DNA from: Chitinophagaceae bacterium
GTDB taxonomy: Bacteria > Bacteroidota > Bacteroidia > Chitinophagales > Chitinophagaceae
Direction of reading: 5' to 3'
Assembly: GCA_947463105.1 (NCBI GenBank)
Contig: CANHSD010000010.1
Location: 1-24,538, forward strand
DNA: 24,538 bases
The translations under genes and the position numbers were made by a program. Shown here piece by piece: positions 16,718 to 24,349 of the stretch. Position 1 is the first letter of the stretch. Every line of letters begins with the position of its first letter. Below the pieces are notes generated by a model. It was not told where the DNA came from. It did no database searches and was given only the letters and a program-made list of their open reading frames with translations.

Positions 16718-18538
16718 ATGTTCAGATCGCATACATGTGGAGAACTCAGGCTCGAGCACGCAGGTTCATCAATTACCTTGGCAGGATGGGTGCAGACAGT
16801 CAGGAAATTCGGCGCCATCACCTTTGTAGACCTTCGTGATCGCTACGGCATCACCCAATTGGTTTTCAATGAAGGGTTCAACCAGCAACTGGATGAAAAT
16901 CCTTTGGGCAGGGAGTTTGTTTTGCAGGCCAAGGGGAATATCATTGAGCGTAGCAACAAGAACCTCGCCATTCCCACCGGTGAAATTGAGTTGGAAGTCA
17001 GCGAATTCACCATTTTGAATAAATCAGCCGTACCACCCTTCACCATCCAGGATGATACCGATGGTGGTGATGATATCCGAATGAAATACAGGTACCTGGA
17101 TTTAAGAAGGAATGCCGTCAAAAAGAATCTTGAACTGCGCTACGCCGTCAACCGATCTGCAAGAAATTTCCTGCATGAAAATGCATTCATGGATATCGAA
17201 ACCCCATTCCTGATCAAGTCTACCCCTGAGGGTGCAAGGGATTTTGTGGTTCCTTCCAGAATGAACCAGGGACAGTTTTATGCCCTTCCCCAGTCTCCCC
17301 AAACCTTCAAGCAACTCCTGATGGTGAGTGGATATGACCGTTACTACCAAATCGTGAAATGCTTCAGGGATGAAGATTTGAGGGCTGACAGACAGCCTGA
17401 ATTCACACAGATAGACTGTGAAATGGCCTTTGTTGAGCAGGAGGATATCCTGAACATGTTCGAGACCCTGATCAAGCGGATTTTCAAGGATGTTAAAAAC
17501 ATTGATTATACCGGTGTAGTGGAACGCATGAGCTGGGAAGATGCCATGTGGCAGTTTGGCAACGATAAGCCTGATATCCGTTTTGGCATGAAGATCTGCA
17601 CCCTGAAAAAACCTTCAACCGTTTTCTTCAACAAGGTGGATCATGCTGCCCTGATCAATGATGCTGGATTTGTTGTTTTTGATGCTGCTGAGTCTGTGAT
17701 GGCCATTGCAGTGCCAGGTGGCGCTGCATTTACCAGAAAACAACTGGATGAATTGACTGAATGGGTAAAGCGGCCTCAGATTGGCATGAAAGGATTGGCC
17801 TACATCAGGTACAATGAGGATGGAACCCTGAAGAGTAGCATCGACAAATTCTATGCTGAAGACCGTTTAAAGGCTATTGCAGACGCTGCTGGCGCCAACA
17901 AAGGTGATGTTATCCTAATTCTGGCTGGAGCCGAGGAAAGGACTAGAAAAGCCACCAGCGAGCTTAGGCTTGAAATGGGCAAGCAACTAGGCCTGCGCAA
18001 GGAAGATGAATTCAAATTGTTATGGGTATTGGATTTCCCATTGTTCGAATATGCTGAAGAAGAGAACCGCTGGGTGGCCAGGCATCATCCGTTCACATCA
18101 CCCAAACCTTCACAGATCCAGACCATGATTGAGAACGATCCGGCGATCCATGATGCGGCGAATTATCTTTCGCATCCTTATGCACAGATCAAGGCCAATG
18201 CCTACGACATGGTATTGAACGGCAATGAGATTGGTGGTGGTTCGATCAGGATTTTCCAGCGCGAATTACAAGAAAAAATGTTTGCTGCCCTCGGCATGAG
18301 TGAGGAAGAAGCCCTGCACAAATTCGGATTCCTGCTGGGCGCTTTTGAATATGGTGCTCCACCCCATGGTGGAATCGCTTTTGGTTTTGACAGGCTCTGT
18401 TCTATCCTCGGAGGAAGCGAGAGCATCCGCGATTTTATTGCCTTCCCGAAGAACAATTCAGGCCGTGATGTGATGCTTGATGCACCATCTTCTATTGATG
18501 CATCTCAGTTGAAGGAGTTGGGGATTGGATTGAAATAG
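16718..18538 (+). CDS. aspS: Aspartyl-tRNA synthetase
   Basis: A 606-residue class II synthetase that charges tRNA-Asp. Residues ~1-105 are the OB-fold anticodon-binding domain (GWVQTVRKFGAITFVDLRDR). Motif 2 is FRDEDLRADRQPEFTQID near 217-234, and motif 3 is PPHGGIAFGFDRL near 548-560. Between them, residues ~290-420 form the GAD insertion specific to bacterial AspRS. The length and GAD domain mark it as the bacterial type rather than the short archaeal type. Whether it also charges tRNA-Asn cannot be decided here without knowing if asnS or gatCAB is in the genome. The stop TAG is followed at once by a repeat-rich convergent gap. Confidence 0.98.
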   Translation: MFRSHTCGELRLEHAGSSITLAGWVQTVRKFGAITFVDLRDRYGITQLVFNEGFNQQLDENPLGREFVLQAKGNIIERSNKNLAIPTGEIELEVSEFTILNKSAVPPFTIQDDTDGGDDIRMKYRYLDLRRNAVKKNLELRYAVNRSARNFLHENAFMDIETPFLIKSTPEGARDFVVPSRMNQGQFYALPQSPQTFKQLLMVSGYDRYYQIVKCFRDEDLRADRQPEFTQIDCEMAFVEQEDILNMFETLIKRIFKDVKNIDYTGVVERMSWEDAMWQFGNDKPDIRFGMKICTLKKPSTVFFNKVDHAALINDAGFVVFDAAESVMAIAVPGGAAFTRKQLDELTEWVKRPQIGMKGLAYIRYNEDGTLKSSIDKFYAEDRLKAIADAAGANKGDVILILAGAEERTRKATSELRLEMGKQLGLRKEDEFKLLWVLDFPLFEYAEEENRWVARHHPFTSPKPSQIQTMIENDPAIHDAANYLSHPYAQIKANAYDMVLNGNEIGGGSIRIFQRELQEKMFAALGMSEEEALHKFGFLLGAFEYGAPPHGGIAFGFDRLCSILGGSESIRDFIAFPKNNSGRDVMLDAPSSIDASQLKELGIGLK

Positions 18539-18723
18539 TTGAACTTGCCAACCAGAGGTTGGTAAATCTGCCGAAGGCAGAGGGTTGAGGAGGTTGAAGT
18601 TGTTTAGAGAGGTTGAGAGAAGTTGAGCTTGCCAACCATAGGTTGGAGAGGTTTAAGAAACTGAAGGCTGTTTTACTTAAACCCCTTCAACAGGCCGAAG
18701 GCCGACTTCAACCTCTTCAAGGG
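18539..18723. repeat. Composite dispersed repeat, copy 3
   Basis: This 185-base stretch fills the convergent gap after aspS. Two near-identical 24-base units (18539-18562 and 18623-18646, 22/24 identical, 84 bases apart) each hold a CCAACC-nnn-GGTTGG hairpin. A CTGCC-GAA-GGCAG hairpin sits at 18568-18580, and a GGCC-GAA-GGCC hairpin at 18693-18703. Arms at 18585-18600 and 18705-18720 are inverted copies (15 of 16 paired) of the GGTTGAAG motif. Bases 18674-18720 match 363-407 of copy 1 with three substitutions and two one-base indels. The whole could fold into a branched structure and end transcription from both sides. Confidence 0.82.
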
Positions 18724-18737
18724 TAAAAAATTTTTTA
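18724..18737. terminator. A/T palindrome next to repeat; possible terminator tract
   Basis: TAAAAAATTTTTTA is a perfect 14-base palindrome directly after the repeat. It gives a T-run on each strand. On the plus strand it follows the hairpins of the repeat and could complete an aspS terminator. On the minus strand it starts 9 bases after the stop of the gene ending at 18747. Confidence 0.45.
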
Positions 18738-18746
18738 TCTAAACCG

Positions 18747-19439
18747 CTATTTCCTGCTCCAAACTTCATGGATTTTTTCGCCTTTGGAACTCAGGCCGGA
18801 ATGGTGCCATTCGCCATTGCTGATTTCAGCTTTGAAGCTGAGTGATGCCCCTACGCGGCTTGCATCGCGGGAGAAGAATTCAATGTTTTCCGTATAGGTT
18901 CCATCTTTGAAACCATACTGTCCGCCACCGGTACCAAAAAATTCTCCTGTTTCCATGTTGATGGCAATCCACTGAAACCTGGTTCCCGAAAGAATCTTGA
19001 TGGTCTTTCTTGCAGCAGGCTTGATGGGTGTCATGGCGCCAGCCTGCTCCCTTCCGGTGATTCTCCAGTTTCCTGCAAGGGATTCAGTTGCGTCATCAAC
19101 TTTCATCCATTTTTTTGCATTGCCCTCCAATGGAAGCATCAGGGTATTCTCTTTTCGCTTTACCTCATAGCTGTAGGTTGATTTCACTTCAGCCCTATCA
19201 ACGGTATTGAATTCAATTGTACCTGACATTTTCCCATTCTCCATCCTGGCGGTTCCACCCCTGGTACTGATGAATTTTTTCCCTTCCAGATTGAAAGTTG
19301 CTACAGTAAAATAATTGTCAACCACCGTCATATACTGTACAGCAGTGTCAAGGTTCCTGGTCCATGCTCCTGTGATGCTTTGAGAAAATCCAAGAGACAG
19401 GTTTAAAACCAACAAAGAAAAAAGAATGAACTTGTGCAT
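18747..19439 (-). CDS. Exported protein with two lipocalin-like repeats
   Basis: A 230-residue protein with a signal peptide at 1-20 (ends LGFSQ). The mature part is an internal duplication. Residues 21-115 and 120-230 both start S-x-x-G-x-W, then share a strand pattern with FISTRGGTA / FFGTGGGQYG, an acidic or glycine turn, GTIEFNTVDRAEV / ENIEFFSRDASRV, and a closing aromatic strand. This resembles small beta-barrel, lipocalin-like secreted proteins of Bacteroidota (DUF4488-like); I am not certain of the family. No catalytic residues are recognised. It starts 12 bases after the DUF1080 gene on the same strand and so belongs to that operon, where a binding or accessory role for a sugar derivative is conceivable. 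That is inference. Confidence 0.75.
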   Translation of the reverse strand: MHKFILFSLLVLNLSLGFSQSITGAWTRNLDTAVQYMTVVDNYFTVATFNLEGKKFISTRGGTARMENGKMSGTIEFNTVDRAEVKSTYSYEVKRKENTLMLPLEGNAKKWMKVDDATESLAGNWRITGREQAGAMTPIKPAARKTIKILSGTRFQWIAINMETGEFFGTGGGQYGFKDGTYTENIEFFSRDASRVGASLSFKAEISNGEWHHSGLSSKGEKIHEVWSRK

Positions 19440-19451
19440 ATGCTGATAGAT

Positions 19452-21569
19452 TTACAACGTCTTCACCCTGATATTCCGGAACCGCACAACTGATCCGTGG
19501 CCGAGAAAACCAATATGGCCCTTGGGATTGTGGAGCCCCGGATGATCTTTGTGATCTGCAGTTCCGTTTTTAGACGCTTCCTTGATGTCTCCCTCCATGA
19601 TCACTTGCCCATTAAGGATGACTTTTATTTTTGATCCTTTGGCAACCACTACTTCTTCATTCCACTCACCGGTAGGCTTGAGAAATCCCCTTTTTGCGGG
19701 AATCACGCCATATACCGACCCGTGGTATTGGTATGCATTCAGGTTTTTGTAGATGTCTGCTTCGTTGTCCAGGATTTGCAATTCCATCCCAACATAGGCT
19801 GCATCACCTTCAGTTGGCGTACGGATGCCAAGGCCATTGTTGGCGCCCGGAGTCAACTGGAATTCAAACCTGTATTCAAAATCACCATACTCTTTAGCAG
19901 TATAAAGATTACCTCCACTACCTCCAGCAGGATTGACCACCATGGTTCCATTTTCAACGAGGTACCCTGTTTTGTTGCCGATCCAATTGTTGAGGTTGCT
20001 GCCATCAAACAACATGTCAAAACCTTGCTGCTTTTCCTCATCGCTCAACACTGAACTGAGGTTACCGGGAATTTCCCTGACAAAAATATTCCTGTAGGCC
20101 ACATAGGTTCCATGGGCCTGCAACTCAATCTGTTCTTTGATGAAAATGGGTATTTTCCTGTCCCAATAATTTTCCAAGACCACATTGTCTGTCACCAAAA
20201 CACCATTCAACTCAACACTGACCTTCTCACCAATCATGGTGATGTGAAAGGTATTCCATTCACCAACTTTATTGTCTGCTACTGAAAGGGGTATTTTCTG
20301 GTTTTTCTGGTTGTTGTACAAGCCACCCGAACCTACCTGGGCACCCACTTCCCTTCTGGAAGTATCCCAAATCTGGACCTGGGGGCTTCCCCTGAGGTAA
20401 ATACCAGCATCCCCCTTCTCAGTAATTTTCCAATCCACATACATTTCAAAATCACCATATTTCTTGACCGTACAAAGGTTATCGCCATGACCAGTAAAAA
20501 TCAGCAAGCCATCTTTTACCACCCAATCCTGTTGGGCCTTGGTATTGGCCGCTGCTTCAGCCAGGAGCAATTCCTGCTCAGACATTTTGGACCTGGAAAC
20601 AGGGTTCCCAACAAGGCCTTTCCAACCCGTCAGGTCCTTACCATTGAAGAGGGAAACAAATCCATGATCATAGGGCATGGCATTGAGGTGGGCACGAAGC
20701 TTATTCACCAAAATAGCACTATCCGTTCCACTGATCAGGGGCTGCGCAAGTTGAAGTACATCCCTAACGGCTTTACCAGATAGGGTTTTGTCTTTGAGGC
20801 CAATGCGTGCTACAATCAAAGCAGCTTGTTTCTTGAGGTTGGGGTCTGTCAAATATTTTCCTGCAAACATCAATGCCCCCAATCCCGAAAGATGATCTGT
20901 TTTTGCCAGTATATTTCTTTGCTGAACTGGATTTTTTGCAGCAGCCATCTGGTCTTGCAAGTCCAGCAATTGTTGGGTATTGTTTTTTGTTGATGCAGCA
21001 GGTTGCAGAGACGTCATTGTCATGGGCAACTTGAAATTGGCATTGTCAATGGCGGCCTGAATATGTTGGCTAAATGGAGCCTTTGATGATAAAAGGGCCT
21101 TGTTCAGGGCAGCTGTTGCAGCCTCTGTCTTAAAGGTGGCCAATGCCCTTGCCGCAGCTCCACAATAGACCTCATCCTTCAACAACTTGGACAATGGCTT
21201 GATGGATGTCTGATCCCCTAACAAACCCAGTTCCTGGATCAAGAGGTCTTTGGCATAGCGAGACTTTACCATTGACAAACCTGCATTCAGCAATGAAGCC
21301 GTTTTTTTCTTCATCGATGGATCCAACGCAACATGGTGCGCGTAGGCATCCAATGCATAGGTGGCCTTGAGTTTCAAAGAATCATCATCCAACATGGAAT
21401 ACAATTCCTTCCAGGATGATTTTCCCCATGACTCCATGGAGGCTAATGCAGGTTTTGCCTCTGCTGATTTTTGGTAGGGAAAAGCGGCTGTTGTTTTGGA
21501 CGCATTGTCTTGTGCATGAACACTGACAAATACAAAAAGAAGTAAAAGGGATATGAATGACTTTTTCAT
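19452..21569 (-). CDS. Exported HEAT-repeat protein with two DUF1080 domains
   Basis: A 705-residue protein with a signal peptide at 1-20 (ends SVHAQ). Residues ~60-290 are alpha-helical with HEAT-like repeats (IQELGLLGDQTSIKPLSKLL, then AARALATFKTEAATAALNKA). Two DUF1080 domains follow: ~303-500 beginning FVSLFNGKDLTGW and ~513-705 beginning FDMLFDGSNLNNW. DUF1080 is a concanavalin-like beta-sandwich annotated as 3-keto-disaccharide hydrolase; members are thought to cleave glycosides whose C3 hydroxyl was oxidised to a ketone. Both copies keep the YGDFE-type strand (KKYGDFEMYVDWK, KEYGDFEYRFEFQ) and the final FRNI / YRNIFVRE strand. They are only distantly alike, so they may have different roles. 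It is 17 bases after the Gfo/Idh oxidoreductase gene, the expected partner. Confidence 0.88.
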   Translation of the reverse strand: MKKSFISLLLLFVFVSVHAQDNASKTTAAFPYQKSAEAKPALASMESWGKSSWKELYSMLDDDSLKLKATYALDAYAHHVALDPSMKKKTASLLNAGLSMVKSRYAKDLLIQELGLLGDQTSIKPLSKLLKDEVYCGAAARALATFKTEAATAALNKALLSSKAPFSQHIQAAIDNANFKLPMTMTSLQPAASTKNNTQQLLDLQDQMAAAKNPVQQRNILAKTDHLSGLGALMFAGKYLTDPNLKKQAALIVARIGLKDKTLSGKAVRDVLQLAQPLISGTDSAILVNKLRAHLNAMPYDHGFVSLFNGKDLTGWKGLVGNPVSRSKMSEQELLLAEAAANTKAQQDWVVKDGLLIFTGHGDNLCTVKKYGDFEMYVDWKITEKGDAGIYLRGSPQVQIWDTSRREVGAQVGSGGLYNNQKNQKIPLSVADNKVGEWNTFHITMIGEKVSVELNGVLVTDNVVLENYWDRKIPIFIKEQIELQAHGTYVAYRNIFVREIPGNLSSVLSDEEKQQGFDMLFDGSNLNNWIGNKTGYLVENGTMVVNPAGGSGGNLYTAKEYGDFEYRFEFQLTPGANNGLGIRTPTEGDAAYVGMELQILDNEADIYKNLNAYQYHGSVYGVIPAKRGFLKPTGEWNEEVVVAKGSKIKVILNGQVIMEGDIKEASKNGTADHKDHPGLHNPKGHIGFLGHGSVVRFRNIRVKTL

Positions 21570-21586
21570 GAATGTTCGGTTGAAGA

Positions 21587-22855
21587 TTAAATATTCCAGG
21601 GTGCGCGCATGGGAGGATTGATCATCCTATTGGCTTCATCGTCATTGATGAAAACCTGTGCAACAGGATCAAAACGCAGGGTGCGACCCAGTTGTAAGGC
21701 AATCTTTCCAATATTGATGATGGTGCAAGAACGGTGCCCGTTGGATTCATTGAGCGCAAACGGTGTCCTGTACCTGACCGAATCAAGAAAGTTGGTTACC
21801 TGTGGCGCCGGATCTGGCATCAGGGCAATTTTTTCTTTCAGGTTGGGAATATCTGATTTGAATCCGTTGAACAATTTACCTTTTGGCCCTTCGATATAGG
21901 GCACTTCAGGACCTGTGCCCTCTCCATCCAGGATGATCTTGCATCCGTCTTCGTATGTATAGGTAATCTTTCTGAACGTACCACAGGCATCGGGATGTTG
22001 TTGTTCGGCATCTACCTCTACAAGGACAGGACTGGTTTCATCTTTTCCAAGGAAGTACTGGATGGGATCCAGGTAGTGTTGTCCCATGTCTCCCAATCCA
22101 CCTCCGTCATAATCCCAGTATCCCCTGAAGGTTGGATTGGTGCGGTGCTCATGGTATGGCTTGTACGGTGCTGGACCCAGCCAGCGATCATAGTCGAGTG
22201 TATCTGGAACTTTTTGTTCTGGCAAGGCTGTTTTGCCTATCCAATAGAATTTCCAATCAAACCCGGTCTGCTTGCCCACCGTTACGGTGAGGGGCCATCC
22301 CAACAATCCGGATTCTACCAGTTTCTTCAACGGTTTTACCGTGGTATTCATCCCATAGAAGTTCTCTTCAAAACGGAACCATGTATTGAGCCTGAACATC
22401 CTGCCATATTGCTTCACCGCTTCTACAACCCGCTTGCCTTCCCCGATGGTGCGGGTCATGGGCTTTTCACACCAAATGTCTTTGCCGGCTTTGGCCGCTT
22501 CAATGGCCATGATGCCATGCCAGTGAGGGGGTGTGGCAATATGCACAATATCCACTTCTGGAAGGGCAATCAGTTCACGGTGATCATGAAATTTCTTGAT
22601 GGTTCCGCCCACCCTTTTCTCGGCAGCAAGGAGGTTTCTTTTTTCCACATCACATACGGCTACAACGCGGGTGCCTGCATATTCAATGTGGTTGCGCCCC
22701 ATGCCTCCCACACCAATAATGCCTTTGGTGAGTTGATCACTGGGTGGAATAAATCCTTTGCCAAGCACATGGCGTGGCACAATAAAAAAGCCTGCTGCAG
22801 CAGCTGCACTGTTAAGGAGGAACTTTCTCCTGCTTTTGGGATGAAGGGAATTCAT
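21587..22855 (-). CDS. Tat-exported Gfo/Idh/MocA family oxidoreductase
   Basis: A 422-residue dehydrogenase or oxidoreductase acting on a sugar or sugar derivative. Residues 1-30 form a twin-arginine signal (SRRKFL, Arg9-Arg10, then an Ala-rich hydrophobic stretch), so it should fold with its cofactor and be exported. The Rossmann loop is GVGGMG at 48-53, and Asp69 at the end of the second strand favours NAD over NADP. The family's EKP motif is at 130-132. Residues ~140-400 are the substrate-binding alpha/beta domain (YDRWLGPAPYKPYHEHRTNP, DYDGGGLGDMGQHYLDP). It precedes the DUF1080 gene by 17 bases. In this family such pairs oxidise a hydroxyl of a glycoside, which fits a keto-sugar route; the substrate is not readable from the sequence. 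Confidence 0.9.
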   Translation of the reverse strand: MNSLHPKSRRKFLLNSAAAAAGFFIVPRHVLGKGFIPPSDQLTKGIIGVGGMGRNHIEYAGTRVVAVCDVEKRNLLAAEKRVGGTIKKFHDHRELIALPEVDIVHIATPPHWHGIMAIEAAKAGKDIWCEKPMTRTIGEGKRVVEAVKQYGRMFRLNTWFRFEENFYGMNTTVKPLKKLVESGLLGWPLTVTVGKQTGFDWKFYWIGKTALPEQKVPDTLDYDRWLGPAPYKPYHEHRTNPTFRGYWDYDGGGLGDMGQHYLDPIQYFLGKDETSPVLVEVDAEQQHPDACGTFRKITYTYEDGCKIILDGEGTGPEVPYIEGPKGKLFNGFKSDIPNLKEKIALMPDPAPQVTNFLDSVRYRTPFALNESNGHRSCTIINIGKIALQLGRTLRFDPVAQVFINDDEANRMINPPMRAPWNI

Positions 22856-22877
22856 GCGAAAAAATGTTGATTGATTC

Positions 22878-22907
22878 TAAAGATAAACAATGAAGATGAA
22901 TTTTCAA
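22878..22907 (-). promoter_or_regulatory. Bacteroidota-type promoter for the Gfo/Idh-DUF1080 operon
   Basis: On the minus strand, TTG (complement of 22905-22907) is followed after exactly 19 bases by TATCTTTA (complement of 22878-22885), one base off TAnnTTTG. The box ends 22 bases before the ATG at 22855. It suggests the oxidoreductase trio can be transcribed independently of the transporter upstream. Confidence 0.62.
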
Positions 22908-22958
22908 CTCATTTGAATACCAATCAAGCAAATCTGCGCAAATGATTATTCAGGCCAA

Positions 22959-24329
22959 TCAGAGGTCAGTAATCAACTTGAATTTGGGGACCAGTGATTT
23001 CATGATGACCCAGGCAACCAGGTAGGCTGTTGCACAAAAAGTAAACATGATCGTATAGCCGGTTTCAATATGCCCGAGTGCTTTATAATGATCAAACAAG
23101 GCACCCCCAACTTTGGTAACGATTACGCCTCCAATTCCTCCAGCCATGCCTCCAATGCCCACCACAGAGCCAATGGCTTTCTGGGGGAACATGTCTGAAA
23201 CGGTGGTAAAGATATTGGCACTCCAGGCCTGGTGCGCAGAAGCGCCTATACCAATCAGGATTACTGGCATCCAGAAGCTGATGCCACCAAGGGGCTGGGC
23301 AGCCAAAACAACCAATGGAATTAAAGCTATCACGAACATCGCTCTCAATCTTCCGTCATACGCATTGTATCCTTTGTTGATGAAATAAACCGGGAACCAG
23401 CCACCACCGATACTGCCCACCATGGTAAGGCTATAGAGCACTACCAGTGGCAAAATGATTTCTGTTCCGGTCATGCCGTACTGGTCTTTAAGGTAGGCAG
23501 GCAACCAGAAGAGGAAGAACCACCAAACGCCATCTGTCAGGAATTTACCAATAGAAAAAGCCCAGGTTTGTTTGTATTTGAACAGGCTTGACCACTTCAC
23601 TTTTTGGCTGCTTGTGGCTGACTGTTGGGCAACCTCTGCAGCATCGGAAGCAAGGATATATGCTCTTTCTGCCTCTCCCATTCTCTTTTGAAGATGGGGT
23701 GGCTCATAATACATGTACCAAAAAATCAACCACAAGAACCCGATGGCACCTATCACAATAAATGCCGTTTCCCATCCATAATTGGTGGCAATCCAGGGCA
23801 CACTGAGCGGAGCAAGAATGGCGCCGATATTGGTTCCTGAGTTAAAAATTCCCGTGGCAAATGACCTTTCTTTTTTGGGAAAATATTCTGCTGTAGCCTT
23901 GATGGCAGCAGGAAAATTGCCGGCTTCCCCAACGGCCAAAACAGCCCTTGAAAAAATGAAACCCACCACCGAAACCGGTACGGCAGCCAATCCAATCCAT
24001 CCCAATGATGAAATAAGTAGTTCACCGATGGGAATGGCCAATGCATGTACAATCGCACCAATGGACCAAAGGATGATGGCCCATGCATAACCTTTCTTGG
24101 TACCCAGTTTATCAATGATCCTTCCTGCAAAAAGAAGACATATAGCATAAGTAAACTGGAAGGCGGAAGCAATATTCGCATACTGGCTGTTGGTCCAGCC
24201 AAACTCATCTTCCAGCATGGGTTTCAGCAAGCTGAGTACCTGCCTGTCCAGATAGTTGATTGTGGTTGCAAAGAAAAGCAAAGCACAGATGGTCCACCTG
24301 TAGCCTCCTGGTTTTGTTGTAGATGACAT
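22959..24329 (-). CDS. exuT: MFS transporter, hexuronate (ExuT/ACS) type
   Basis: A 456-residue inner-membrane transporter with about 12 membrane segments. The N-terminus has INYLDRQVLSLLKPML and the middle GEAGNFPAAIKATAEYFPKK, both typical of the anion:cation symporter group that includes the hexuronate carrier ExuT. I chose the ATG at 24329, which starts MSSTTKPGGYRW 20 bases after the uxaC stop. A TTG start at 24362 would add 11 residues and overlap uxaC by 13 bases, but nothing favours it. It is immediately downstream of uronate isomerase on the same strand, so uptake of glucuronate or galacturonate is the most likely role. The exact substrate is inferred from that context; the gene symbol is tentative. 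Confidence 0.87.
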   Translation of the reverse strand: MSSTTKPGGYRWTICALLFFATTINYLDRQVLSLLKPMLEDEFGWTNSQYANIASAFQFTYAICLLFAGRIIDKLGTKKGYAWAIILWSIGAIVHALAIPIGELLISSLGWIGLAAVPVSVVGFIFSRAVLAVGEAGNFPAAIKATAEYFPKKERSFATGIFNSGTNIGAILAPLSVPWIATNYGWETAFIVIGAIGFLWLIFWYMYYEPPHLQKRMGEAERAYILASDAAEVAQQSATSSQKVKWSSLFKYKQTWAFSIGKFLTDGVWWFFLFWLPAYLKDQYGMTGTEIILPLVVLYSLTMVGSIGGGWFPVYFINKGYNAYDGRLRAMFVIALIPLVVLAAQPLGGISFWMPVILIGIGASAHQAWSANIFTTVSDMFPQKAIGSVVGIGGMAGGIGGVIVTKVGGALFDHYKALGHIETGYTIMFTFCATAYLVAWVIMKSLVPKFKLITDL

Positions 24330-24349
24330 AATCGTTGGGTTGTTGTCAG

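Noticed and set aside
21995..22870. Long open frame of 291 codons on the plus strand
   Set aside because: It is wholly antisense to the Gfo/Idh gene, rich in His, Cys and Phe, matches no family pattern, and the minus-strand protein has clear motifs.
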